Below, piece after piece: positions 43,459 to 50,970 of a stretch of DNA of 64,000 nt. This stretch comes from DATMER01 sp040349255. Its GTDB lineage: Bacteria > Acidobacteriota > Thermoanaerobaculia > Multivoradales > UBA5704. The stretch's first letter is position 1. Each line of letters starts with the position of its first letter. Both the position numbers and the translations under genes were made by a program. A model generated the notes under the pieces. It had not been told where the DNA came from. It worked only from the letters and a program-made list of their open reading frames with translations, and searched no databases. The DNA is taken from the NCBI GenBank assembly GCA_040349255.1, contig JBEQUE010000055.1, positions 1 through 64,000 on the forward strand, read 5' to 3'.

Positions 43459-44084
43459 TCGCCGGGGCGGAGGAGGTCTCTCCTCTCACCCTGAACCGGC
43501 TCTCCTTCTATCTCCGGTGCCTGCGGCACCTGCAGGAGCTGGGGATCAAGCGCGTCTCCTCGCAGGAGCTGGCGCAGCGCTACCACCTGTCCGCGACCCA
43601 GATCCGCAAGGACCTGGCGCAGTTCGGGGAGTTCGGCATCCGCGGCGTGGGCTACGAGGTGGACGAGCTCGCGGCGCACCTGAACACGCTGCTCGGCCTG
43701 GACAGCGAGCACCGGCTGGTGATCGTGGGCATGGGCAACCTCGGCACGGCGCTCGCGCAGTACCTCGGCTTCAACTACGGCGCGTTCCGGGTGGTGGCCG
43801 GCGTGGACATGGACCCGGAGAAGGTGGGCCGCGAGATCGCGGGTTTCCGGGTCCGCTCCGCCGCGGACCTGGTGGAGGTGGTGCGCGAGTCCGGCGCGGA
43901 GATGGGCGTGCTCGCCGTGCCGGCCGAGGCAGCGCAGGAGAACTACGAGGCCCTGGCCGCGGCCGGCGTGAAGGCGGTCCTCAACTTCGCGCCGGTCCGG
44001 GTGAAGCGCGTCCCGGGAGCGCTGCTGAAAAACGTGGACCTGCGGATCAACCTCGAAGAGCTGGCCTTCTTCCTGCGCCGATGA
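43455..44084 (+). CDS. rex: Redox-sensing transcriptional repressor Rex
   Basis: 209 aa, GTG start coupled to nuoN. N-terminal winged helix (LSFYLRCLRHLQELGI, SSQELAQRYHLSATQIRKDLAQFGEFGIRGVGY) and a Rossmann NADH-binding domain (VIVGMGNLGTALAQYLGF, VAGVDMDPEKVG), then the domain-swap helix NVDLRINLEELAFFLRR. Rex senses the NADH/NAD ratio and releases DNA when NADH is high. As the last regulator gene of the nuo operon, with a Rex-like operator before nuoA, it probably controls its own operon. Confidence 0.96.
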   Translation: MIAGAEEVSPLTLNRLSFYLRCLRHLQELGIKRVSSQELAQRYHLSATQIRKDLAQFGEFGIRGVGYEVDELAAHLNTLLGLDSEHRLVIVGMGNLGTALAQYLGFNYGAFRVVAGVDMDPEKVGREIAGFRVRSAADLVEVVRESGAEMGVLAVPAEAAQENYEALAAAGVKAVLNFAPVRVKRVPGALLKNVDLRINLEELAFFLRR

Positions 44085-45574
44085 CTCGGCGCGACCTGCC
44101 GGACGCGCTCGCCTGGCTCGTCCTCTCGGCGGTCGTCCTCTGCCTGATCCCGATCGGCTGGGTCTCGGCCGACGGCGTCGGCCAGAGCCTCTCCTACGCC
44201 GCCGGCTTCCAGCGCTGGAACCCGAACCACCTGCTGGTCGAGCCGCTCGGAGTCGCCTGGCTGGAGCTCCTCGATCCGGGTTTTTCGCGCGCCGAAGGCG
44301 TGGACCACCTCAAGCGCCTGTGCATCCTGGCCGGAGCCCTGGCGGTCGGGCTGTTCCGCTTCGGGGTTGCCGGCCGGCTCGCGTCGAGCCGCCTGGCCGC
44401 CAACCATGGAACGGCCTGGATGGCCCTCGGCTCCGCCTTCTCACGGCTGTGGATCTCGGACGAGATCCACATGGTCCAGATGCCGGCGGTGGTGCTCGTC
44501 GCGGTGCTCGCGCTGCGCTACCTGGACCGGCCGTCGCTCTCGCGCGCCGCGGCCGTGGGTGCCTCCGTCACGCTGGCCGCCGCCTTTTTCCTGGAGAATC
44601 TGCTGCTCGGTCCGGCCCTGGCGGTCGGCCTCCTGCTCAGGAAGCGCTCTGCCCATGCGGCCATGATCCTCGGATCCACGCTGGCGACGACCACTCTGGT
44701 CTTCGGAGGGATCTGGGCCGCCTCCGGACCGTCCCAAAGTCCTCTGGAGTGGCTGACCCGCTACGGAGGCGGAGGCCAGCCGTCCCGGGTCGAGGCCGCC
44801 TACGGCGTCGAGCCGGGTCTGGCCGGGCTTGCCGAATCCACGCTCCGGGCCGGCTATGGAGCGGCCTGCGCGCTGGTGGATCTGGCGCCCTCCGTGGCCG
44901 CGTTCCGCGACGGTCAGCCGATCGGGCCGACCGTGATCCTCGGCCTCCTCGCTTTCGCCGCCTCGCTCGTCCTCCTGACCGGCCTCCAGGGCAACCGCCT
45001 CCTGGTCGGTGCCTGGGCTGTGGCGGTGCTCGCGTTCGGGATCTTCTGGAACAACTCGGACGATCAGTTCTACTTCCAGCTCTCGGTCGCCTTCGGGGCG
45101 CTCGCCTCGCGCATGCCGATCCGCCCCGCCCTGCTCGCCCTCAGCCTGTCCGCGCTGCTCTGGAACGCCGCCGACCTCGCCCAGCGGCGCATCCTCTATC
45201 CCAGGCAGGAGAGGCTCGCCCTGATGAGGACGCTCGGAGACGCGGGGCTCATCGTCTATCCGGGCTTCGACGAGATCGAGATCCTGCTGCAGTTGGAGCC
45301 GACGACGCGCTCGATCTCCTTCACGAGCCTCGCCGTGCAATACCCGGCCCCGCAGGGCCTGGGCGTCCTCACGGCCGACATCGAGAAGACCCTGGCCTCG
45401 GGCCGCTCTGTCGCGCTGCTCGACCTCTTCGACACGCCGCGCCAGCGCAGCCCGTGGAAGTTCCTGCACCGGCTGGGGTACGAGCACGACGAGGTGCTGA
45501 GAGTCCTCGGCCGCTACCCGGCGGAGACGGGCAGGCTGGGGCCGTTCACGCTGCGCCGGATTCAAGTACCATAG
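44081..45574 (+). CDS. Multi-pass membrane protein of unknown function
   Basis: 497 aa. Starts with an ATGA overlap on the rex stop, so it is part of the nuo-rex transcript. About ten hydrophobic segments are visible between residues 10 and 370; the last ~130 residues are soluble. The layout (polytopic membrane region, WNPNHLLVEPLGVAW in the first loop) resembles GT-C-type glycosyltransferase-like proteins, but no catalytic motif could be confirmed. Confidence 0.75.
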   Translation: MTRRDLPDALAWLVLSAVVLCLIPIGWVSADGVGQSLSYAAGFQRWNPNHLLVEPLGVAWLELLDPGFSRAEGVDHLKRLCILAGALAVGLFRFGVAGRLASSRLAANHGTAWMALGSAFSRLWISDEIHMVQMPAVVLVAVLALRYLDRPSLSRAAAVGASVTLAAAFFLENLLLGPALAVGLLLRKRSAHAAMILGSTLATTTLVFGGIWAASGPSQSPLEWLTRYGGGGQPSRVEAAYGVEPGLAGLAESTLRAGYGAACALVDLAPSVAAFRDGQPIGPTVILGLLAFAASLVLLTGLQGNRLLVGAWAVAVLAFGIFWNNSDDQFYFQLSVAFGALASRMPIRPALLALSLSALLWNAADLAQRRILYPRQERLALMRTLGDAGLIVYPGFDEIEILLQLEPTTRSISFTSLAVQYPAPQGLGVLTADIEKTLASGRSVALLDLFDTPRQRSPWKFLHRLGYEHDEVLRVLGRYPAETGRLGPFTLRRIQVP

Positions 45575-45578
45575 GGCC

Positions 45579-45794
45579 ATGGTCTATCGGGGAAAAGTCA
45601 GGGACAACGTGGTGGTTTTGGAGCCGGGCATCCGGCTGCCGGAAGGCGCCGACGTCAGGATCGAGATCCTCGCCGAGCGCCAGGACGCTCTCCTGGCGAT
45701 GACCGATCTGGCTGTCGAGACGGGCATCCCGGATCTCGCCACGAACATCGACCACTACCTGTACGGACACCCGAAGGCGAACGATGCCACCTAA
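45579..45794 (+). CDS. Small antitoxin-like protein
   Basis: 71 aa. The N-terminal half (YRGKVRDNVVVLEPGIRLPEGADVRIEI) is the short beta-rich pattern common in antitoxins encoded ahead of PIN-domain toxins. The C-terminal part (PDLATNIDHYLYGHPKA) would be the toxin-binding tail. The start of the toxin remnant overlaps its last codons, as in intact modules. Confidence 0.7.
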   Translation: MVYRGKVRDNVVVLEPGIRLPEGADVRIEILAERQDALLAMTDLAVETGIPDLATNIDHYLYGHPKANDAT

Positions 45795-45947
45795 AGCCAG
45801 CTCTATAAGGAGCGGAGCGACAAGACCTGGGGACTCGTCGATTGCGCGACCTTCCAGGTGATGACGGAGCAAGGCATCCTCGAGGCGTTCACGAACGACC
45901 GTCATTTCGAGCAGGCAGGATTCAAGTGCCTGTTACCCCTTCTCTGA
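45784..45947 (+). pseudogene. Internally deleted PIN-domain (VapC-type) toxin
   Basis: A toxin-like start (ATG 45784, MPPKA) overlaps the antitoxin end, but the frame then changes. From 45801 to the TGA at 45945 another frame encodes LYKERSDKTWGLVDC, then MTEQGILEAFTNDRHFEQAGF, the C-terminal third of a PIN domain. The middle of the gene, including the first catalytic Asp, is deleted. The toxin is dead while the antitoxin is intact. Confidence 0.8.
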
Positions 45948-45968
45948 GAGAGGCCTGGGGCTCGGGGG

Positions 45969-45974
45969 TATAAT
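45969..45974 (+). promoter_or_regulatory. -10 element upstream of the small membrane protein gene
   Basis: A perfect TATAAT, 28 bp before the ATG at 46002, followed by GAGGAGGG as ribosome-binding site. No convincing -35 is seen. Confidence 0.5.
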
Positions 45975-46001
45975 TCTCCCAGAACCCAGAGGAGGGAAAC
46001 C

Positions 46002-46349
46002 ATGCAAGCAGGTCCGGTCAGGCCTATCGAGCCGGGCTCCGCCGTCCCGTCCGATCGACAACCCGGTGGTCTCAAGGGTTGGGCTTTGTTCGCGATCGGC
46101 GCTTTCGGTCTGGGTATCAATCACGTGCAGGCGGTTTCGAGCGGCAAGGTCAGCATCTGGCTCCTTCTCCTCGGCCCGCTGCTGGTCCTCCTCGGAGTGG
46201 GCGCGGCCTACGATGTCCGGATCCTCACGGCGGCCACCAAACACGCGAAGTCGGTGCCGGGGCGCTTCCGCGTGATCGCCACCCTGCTCTCCCTGGCGGC
46301 GATGGGCATCTCGGCTTGGCTGGCACTGGGGTTCTACAGGATCTTCTAG
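46002..46349 (+). CDS. Small membrane protein of unknown function
   Basis: 115 aa. Three hydrophobic segments at about residues 26-42, 50-68 and 90-112, separated by a short charged loop (TKHAKSVPGRFR). Strong Shine-Dalgarno and a -10 box upstream support expression. No family recognised. Confidence 0.65.
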   Translation: MQAGPVRPIEPGSAVPSDRQPGGLKGWALFAIGAFGLGINHVQAVSSGKVSIWLLLLGPLLVLLGVGAAYDVRILTAATKHAKSVPGRFRVIATLLSLAAMGISAWLALGFYRIF

Positions 46350-46357
46350 GGGGTGCC

Positions 46358-46509
46358 TGCTTTTCGCTGGGACCGCCGGCTTCCTAGCCGGCCAAGCCGG
46401 AGCGCCGGATGGAGTGGCCGTGGCGCGGCCGTTTCAGGCCCGGCCGACGACCTTGCCGTTTGATCCTCCGGCGGGCCGGCTGGGAAGCCGGCGGTCCCAG
46501 CGAAAAGCA
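46358..46509 (+). repeat. Palindromic dispersed element, copy 1
   Basis: 152 bp bounded by 36-bp inverted repeats with one mismatch (46358-46393 and 46474-46509); the outer end reads TGCTTTTCGCTGGGACCGCC. The central ~80 bp matches, in reverse complement, the centre of the element at 48478-48625. Non-coding; as RNA or single-stranded DNA it would fold into one long hairpin. It resembles a MITE or REP-like element. No transposase is encoded here. Confidence 0.88.
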
Positions 46510-46536
46510 CGGCCCGACTCGTTTCTGCCGCGCAGA

Positions 46537-47067
46537 CTAGCCACTCTCCGTCAGGATCGCACGGGCGAAGGTCGCGAGCCCTTCTCGCACCGCCTCGGCG
46601 ATCTCCGGGCGCGTGACGATGGCGCTCTCGTCCAGGCTCTTCCCTCGCAGGTTGACCTCGACGTACGCCTCCCGGATCAGGCGGCCGGACATGATCGTGA
46701 CCGTCTCCGCGAGCGACGCCTGGGCGTAGGCCGCGGGCGGCGTCGCGTTGAAGAGCACGACCGGCTTGCCCACGAACTCCGAGCCGCCGACCAGCCAGTC
46801 CAGCGCGTTCTTGAGCGCGCCCGGTATCCCGTGCGCGTACTCCGGGCTGGAGAGGATGAGGCCGTCCGCCTCCCGCACCCGCGCCCGGAACGCCGTCACG
46901 GCCGGAGGCTCGTCCTCCTCCAGGTCCGGGTTGAAGTGCGGGAGCCCGCCCAAGCCGTCGTAGAGGACGACCTCCACCCCCTCCGGCGCCAGCGCCGCCG
47001 CCGCGCGCAGGAGGGCCGTGTTCGAGGAGATCCTCCTCAAGCTGCCGGAGATCGCCAGGAGCTTCAC
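46537..47067 (-). CDS. NADPH-dependent FMN reductase family protein
   Basis: 176 aa flavodoxin-like fold. FMN-phosphate loop in AISGSLRRISSNTALLRAA, and SSPEYAHGIPGALKNALDWL, the family signature. Reduces FMN or quinones with NAD(P)H. GTG 47067 is chosen on the AGGAG five bases upstream. Divergent from the M29-like gene with only 27 bp between starts. Confidence 0.9.
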   Translation of the reverse strand: MKLLAISGSLRRISSNTALLRAAAALAPEGVEVVLYDGLGGLPHFNPDLEEDEPPAVTAFRARVREADGLILSSPEYAHGIPGALKNALDWLVGGSEFVGKPVVLFNATPPAAYAQASLAETVTIMSGRLIREAYVEVNLRGKSLDESAIVTRPEIAEAVREGLATFARAILTESG

Positions 47068-47094
47068 CGGGCTCTCCTGGAGTAAGCTGCCTTC

Positions 47095-48210
47095 ATGCGC
47101 ACCATCGCCCTCCTGACCGGGATGTTGTTGACGAGCGCCTCCGCCCTGCCTGCTCTGGACCATGGCGCCCTCGCGGCCCGCATTGTCCAACAGATGCGCC
47201 TCGAACCGGGAGAGAAGGTTCTCCTGCTCTCCCATCCGGGCGACTTCGAGCCCCTCATCCCGCTCCTCCGCGAGGCCGTGGTCCGCTCCGGCGGCGTCGA
47301 TCTCGGGAACTGGCAGGTGCTCGGCAAGGAGCATCCCGGCGCCGAGGGCTCGCGGAAGGCCCTGATCCCGCTGCTGCGCAACGCCGATCTCGCCGTCATG
47401 CTCCCCGGAGCGTCGCCGGCCGACCCCGAGTACGCCGCGATGCAGGACGTGCTCCGGGAAGGACATGGCCGCACGATCCACTTCCACTGGAGCGTGGGAG
47501 GCGCGCCGAGCGCCTACCCCGTCCCCGGCCACCCGCTGCCGTCGCAGGACGTGATCGACGCGACCTACGAGCGCGCCGTCGTCCACTCCGACTGCAAGGC
47601 GATCGGCGAGGCCCAGCGGCGCTTCGAGGCGGCGATGCGCGCGGGAGAGCTCCGGGTCACCACGCCAGCGGGCACCGATCTGCGCTTCCGCATCGGAGAC
47701 CGGACGGTCACCCGCCAGGACGGCGACGCCTCGGCGGCCCGCGCCCGCGAGGCCCGCGTGCTCATCGACCGCGAGATCGAGATCCCCTGCGGCGCGGTTC
47801 GAGTGGCGCCGCTGGAGGAGACCGTCGAAGGCACCATCGCCTTTCCGCCCGGCCGCTGGAACGACCAGGACGTCGAGGGCCTCGTCCTCCGCTTCCACCA
47901 GGGCCGGATCGTCGAGGTCCGCGCTCGCAAGGGCCAGGAGGCGGTCGAGGCCGAGCTCGCGAAGGGAGGAGACGCCGCGCGCGGGTTCCGCGAGCTCGCC
48001 CTGGGCTTCAACCCCGAGCTCGCGGTTCCCGCGGAGGCTTCGTGGATCCCGTACTATGGCTACGGAGCCGGCGTCGTCCGGCTCTCGCTGGGAGACAACA
48101 GCGAGCTTGGAGGCAAGGTGACGGGCGGCTACGTACGCTGGAACCTCTTCACCGACGCGACGGTGAGCGCTGGCGGGAGGGCGTGGGTGCGGGACGGCAA
48201 GCTCCAGTGA
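47095..48210 (+). CDS. Secreted M29 aminopeptidase-like protein with altered metal site
   Basis: 371 aa with a signal peptide (cleavage near ASALPA). The fold of the M29 thermophilic aminopeptidase family is suggested by MRLEPGEKVLLLSHPGDFEPLI, IPCGAVRVAPLEETVEGTIAFP and the end VVRLSLGDNSELGG ... VRWNLFTDATVSAGGRAWVRDG. In active M29 enzymes the last block carries metal-binding His and Asp (HxD); here those positions read RWN, so catalysis may be lost. The assignment is from pattern memory. Confidence 0.6.
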   Translation: MRTIALLTGMLLTSASALPALDHGALAARIVQQMRLEPGEKVLLLSHPGDFEPLIPLLREAVVRSGGVDLGNWQVLGKEHPGAEGSRKALIPLLRNADLAVMLPGASPADPEYAAMQDVLREGHGRTIHFHWSVGGAPSAYPVPGHPLPSQDVIDATYERAVVHSDCKAIGEAQRRFEAAMRAGELRVTTPAGTDLRFRIGDRTVTRQDGDASAARAREARVLIDREIEIPCGAVRVAPLEETVEGTIAFPPGRWNDQDVEGLVLRFHQGRIVEVRARKGQEAVEAELAKGGDAARGFRELALGFNPELAVPAEASWIPYYGYGAGVVRLSLGDNSELGGKVTGGYVRWNLFTDATVSAGGRAWVRDGKLQ

Positions 48211-48477
48211 ACGCTGTGGCGGCTCAGCGCACGGCGCCAGCCACCGCTTGGTTGACAGGAGACTTTCGGGCCATTACAGAGCGACTTGAAAGAGACTCTT
48301 CAGAGCCTCGCCGCCTGACACAGGGAAGTTCGACTGCATGGCTGAATGGCTCATGAAGAGTACAGTCGTACCTGCTGCGGTTAGCAGCGGCACCGACTTC
48401 ATATACGCAGGTGTGTAGATGTGATAAGAGACATTGACTCCTCTGGCGGCCAACCAGACTGTCTACGAGTAGCAGGT
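48211..48477. other. Non-coding stretch, nothing recognised
   Basis: Less GC-rich than its surroundings. No supported gene, tRNA or terminator was found; short open frames lack ribosome-binding sites and similarity. Confidence 0.6.
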
Positions 48478-48625
48478 CTTTCGCTGGGACCGCTGGCTTC
48501 CAGCCGGCCCGTCGGAGGATCGAACAGCAAGGCCGTCGGCGCGGCCCGAAACGACCGCGCCACGGCCATCTCCATCCTGCGCTCCGGCCTGGCCGGCTGG
48601 AAGCCAGCGGTCCCAGCGAAAAGCA
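48478..48625 (-). repeat. Palindromic dispersed element, copy 2 (inverted orientation)
   Basis: Inverted repeats of 31 bp, perfect, at 48479-48509 and 48591-48621. The right end has the same AGCGAAAAGCA terminus as copy 1. The central part read on the minus strand (CGGAGCGCAGGATGGAGATG, then CCTTGC and GATCCTCCG) aligns with copy 1. The two copies thus lie in opposite directions about 2 kb apart and could recombine to invert the segment between them. Confidence 0.88.
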
Positions 48626-48954
48626 AAGAGCTCCCCGGCTCGTTTCTTCCACGCTAAAAGGTCGACGAAGTTTTTGAGAGGTGCGCTCTCGGCGCCTGTC
48701 GCGAGGGAGATCCATTCGATCGGTATGGTGTCCCTTTCTACCACACGGCTCTTGCGAAAACCCGGTCCCGGAGGTGCTCAGAGCACCAAGGCTCCGCACA
48801 CCTCCGGCATGGGCCCACCTCCTCCCTCGGGCCTCCCGGGCCGGGACGGCGGCGTCCTTGGACACGGCGGCCGCCGACCCTCCAGATTGTCAAGGAACCC
48901 TCTGCCGCGCGGCTGCCGCGCACCGGTTTGCCGCCGGTGCGCGGCCCCGAGCCG
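48626..48954. other. Non-coding stretch between repeat element and GC-rich array
   Basis: No gene supported. Open frames exist on both strands because of the high GC content, but none has a ribosome-binding site or recognisable domain. Confidence 0.55.
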
Positions 48955-49175
48955 CTGCCGCACGACTGTGTGCACGGCCCGCACGGACCCGAGCGGCCGC
49001 CGCACGACCTTCGCACGACGCGCTCGGACCCGCGCAGCCGCCGCAAACTCCCGCGCGGCCGACGCGAACACCCTGGCCGCTGCCGCACGACCCCGCACAC
49101 CGGCCGCACGACCTTGTGCCGCCGCCGCACGGTCCCGGGCGGCGGCGGCAAACCCGTGCTCACCGGCCGCTCACC
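48955..49175. repeat. GC-rich tandem array with 21-bp period
   Basis: The GCA of a GCCGCA(C/A) core recurs at 48960, 48981 and 49002, then, after half-steps near 49013 and 49034, at 49043, 49064 (GCG variant), 49085, 49106, 49127, 49148 and 49169 (GCT variant): intervals of exactly 21 bp. Extra half-period copies sit at 48972, 49013 and 49095. Unit about GCCGCCGCACGACCNNGNNC. The core is the complement of the TTGCGGC core of the array at 26548-26905, suggesting one family. Coding is not excluded by period here, but no start signal is seen. Confidence 0.75.
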
Positions 49176-49185
49176 CGAGGTCCGC

Positions 49186-49191
49186 TACAAT
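49186..49191 (+). promoter_or_regulatory. -10-like element at the end of the GC-rich array
   Basis: TACAAT directly downstream of the last repeat unit; the repeats occupy the -35 region. Transcription would start near 49198 and meet a perfect terminator hairpin at 49221. Confidence 0.35.
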
Positions 49192-49220
49192 AAGTGAAGC
49201 CGCGCGGAAGTCAAGAGGGG

Positions 49221-49245
49221 AAAAAGTCCAGATTCTGGACTTTTT
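49221..49245. terminator. Bidirectional intrinsic terminator
   Basis: AAAAAGTCCAG, loop ATT, CTGGACTTTTT: a perfect 11-bp stem with an A-tract on the left and T-tract on the right, so it works on both strands. Confidence 0.85.
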
Positions 49246-49394
49246 GGGGTCTTGACAGCCATCATCTCTTCTTTGAGGATTGACTTGCCTCGGCGGGATC
49301 GCTGAAAAAGCGTGAGGCAGGGAGATCTTTGACAATCGATGGACAGGAGCGGGGGCCTGCCTGCGGCGACAGGCCCCCTGAGCTCCTGCTTTGT
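49246..49394. other. Intergenic region with nested stem-loops
   Basis: TTGACA at 49252-49257 has no good -10. A stem TGCCTC/GAGGCA enclosing CGCT-GAAAA-AGCG lies around 49289-49322. A long hairpin follows (CAGGAGC and GGGGGCCTG pairing with CAGGCCCCC and GCTCCTG, 49344-49388), which probably marks the 3' end of the minus-strand lipoprotein message although its T-run is poor. Confidence 0.5.
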
Positions 49395-49808
49395 TCAGCT
49401 CTGGCTTCCCACCGCGCTCGGAGCGGTCGCGTCCGGCGTCACGTGCAGGGCGAGTTGCAGGGCCTTGCCGTCCTCGGGGCTGTACACCCGATAGGTGCCC
49501 GCGTCGAGGACGATGTCCAGCGTGGCGGTCTCGCCGGGCTGGAGCGGCTTGTCCAGCACCTTGTCGCCGGCCGGACCGACGATGCCGAAACTGTGCTCCT
49601 GGCTGCCGGCGTTCTTGACTTCGAACGTAGTCGCGCCGGTCGGCAACGATTCCGGCATCTGCAGCTCCTGATCCGTCACGTTGACCTGAACCGTGCGATC
49701 CTCGGTACCCTGAGAAGCATCGCCGCAGGCGACGACGAACGGCATACAGGCAAGAAGGGCGATGAACAGGAGAACAACGCCACTCCGCTTGCTTTCCTGG
49801 AATTTCAT
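49395..49808 (-). CDS. Cupredoxin-like lipoprotein without copper ligands
   Basis: 137 aa. Lipobox VVAC (cysteine about residue 28). The mature part is a single cupredoxin-type beta sandwich (TDQELQMPESLPTGATTFEVKNAGSQEHSFGI, LQPGETATLDIVLDAGTYRVYSP). The position that holds the copper-binding Cys in plastocyanins (YxCxxH) reads YRVYSPEDGK, so copper binding is unlikely. ATG 49808 with AAGGAGG upstream. Confidence 0.8.
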   Translation of the reverse strand: MKFQESKRSGVVLLFIALLACMPFVVACGDASQGTEDRTVQVNVTDQELQMPESLPTGATTFEVKNAGSQEHSFGIVGPAGDKVLDKPLQPGETATLDIVLDAGTYRVYSPEDGKALQLALHVTPDATAPSAVGSQS

Positions 49809-49910
49809 GGTTGAGCCTCCTTCCATATCGAACAATACCGAGGGGCCCTCCCCCTCGCGCACCTACCCTTTATGCACGTCCCGGGCCAACTCGGGGGCGC
49901 AGAGAGAGGC

Positions 49911-50918
49911 TCAGCAGCCGCTGAAGCAGTAGAAGCGGCGCTGCCGGGTGTCGATCCCCAGGCGCAGGTAGAGCAACTGGTGGCGCGCGGTCGCGGCCTG
50001 CCAGCTCTCCGGCTCGACCTGGATCAGGCGCTCGTAGCCCGCGATCGCCGCGGCCCGGGCGCGGTCGGCCCCGGGCTCGAAGAGGGCCGGCTCCGGCACG
50101 ATCCCGTCCTCTCCCGTGTCCCGGCTCAGCGACCACCAAGTCTCGTAGGCCTGGGCCACGTCGAACAGGACCTGGGCGGTCCGGGTGCCGGGACGCTCCT
50201 TCAGGAAGCTCTCGCCGTGCTCGATCACCTGGCGGAAGCAGCCCTCCTGTCCGTCCTGTCCGGCCCAGCCGTCGTCCTGAAGTGCCAGAAAGGCCTCATC
50301 GGACCAGTCCTCCTGGAGCGGGATGCCGCCCTCGGCAGGCTTCAGGAGATTCGCATGGAGAGCCTCGACCATCAGCGTGTCGGGCCTCCAGACGAAGGCG
50401 CGCACCTCCTGGGCCGGGGTGGGCCAGAGGATCAGGCCGGCGAAGGCGTTCGAAGTCCCGAAGGACCTCCAGTCCTTCCTTTCCGACTTGCCGTAGCGGG
50501 AGGTCAGGCGCCCCTTCAGCTCTTCATAGGCGTTGGCGACGTGGTTGGGCGCCTGCCCTTCGAAGGCGGCGTAGCGCAGCCGGCAGGAGGGGGAACCGCC
50601 GTCCGCGCCGGCCTCGGGGTAGAAGGCGACCTCGGCCGCGATCTCGCCCTCCTGGAAGGAGCAGCGATAGCACCAGCCGTCCGGAAGCCGGCGCGGCCCG
50701 CTGTTGTGGCGGCCCGCCCGGAACTCCTGGCATCGGGCTCCGGGATGGAGCGCGAGCCAGTCCGGGTACGGCCTTCCCCAGTCGGAGCGCTGGAGCCCTT
50801 CGTCGAGAGACGACGCGAGCTGGATGCCGGGGGACGGGAGCGGCTGGGAAGAGGCGACCTTCGAGGGCTCCTGGACACCCAGGAGCAGGGGGAGACAGAG
50901 GACGAGGAACCTGTTCAT
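49911..50918 (-). CDS. Secreted protein of unknown function
   Basis: 335 aa. Short signal peptide (MNRFLVLCLPLLLG). Many tryptophans and acidic residues. Residues about 235-330 look like a tetratricopeptide-type helical pair (FRQVIEHGESFLKERPGTRTAQ, AAIAGYERLIQVEPESWQAATARHQLLYL). Ends in a cysteine-containing CFSGC. No family recognised. Confidence 0.65.
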   Translation of the reverse strand: MNRFLVLCLPLLLGVQEPSKVASSQPLPSPGIQLASSLDEGLQRSDWGRPYPDWLALHPGARCQEFRAGRHNSGPRRLPDGWCYRCSFQEGEIAAEVAFYPEAGADGGSPSCRLRYAAFEGQAPNHVANAYEELKGRLTSRYGKSERKDWRSFGTSNAFAGLILWPTPAQEVRAFVWRPDTLMVEALHANLLKPAEGGIPLQEDWSDEAFLALQDDGWAGQDGQEGCFRQVIEHGESFLKERPGTRTAQVLFDVAQAYETWWSLSRDTGEDGIVPEPALFEPGADRARAAAIAGYERLIQVEPESWQAATARHQLLYLRLGIDTRQRRFYCFSGC

Positions 50919-50970
50919 GGAGTGCCCCCTCCTGGAGGGCACGTCGGACTCCAAGAGTATATCGCGGAGC

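Noticed and set aside
48674..49255. Ala/Arg-rich protein encoded across the 21-bp array
   Set aside because: Open frames exist on both strands, as expected for 21-bp GC-rich repeats; no ribosome-binding site and no domain.
49246..49330. Structured small RNA gene
   Set aside because: Stem-loops are visible, but no matching -10 follows TTGACA 49252 and no known RNA family is recognised; left as a note only.
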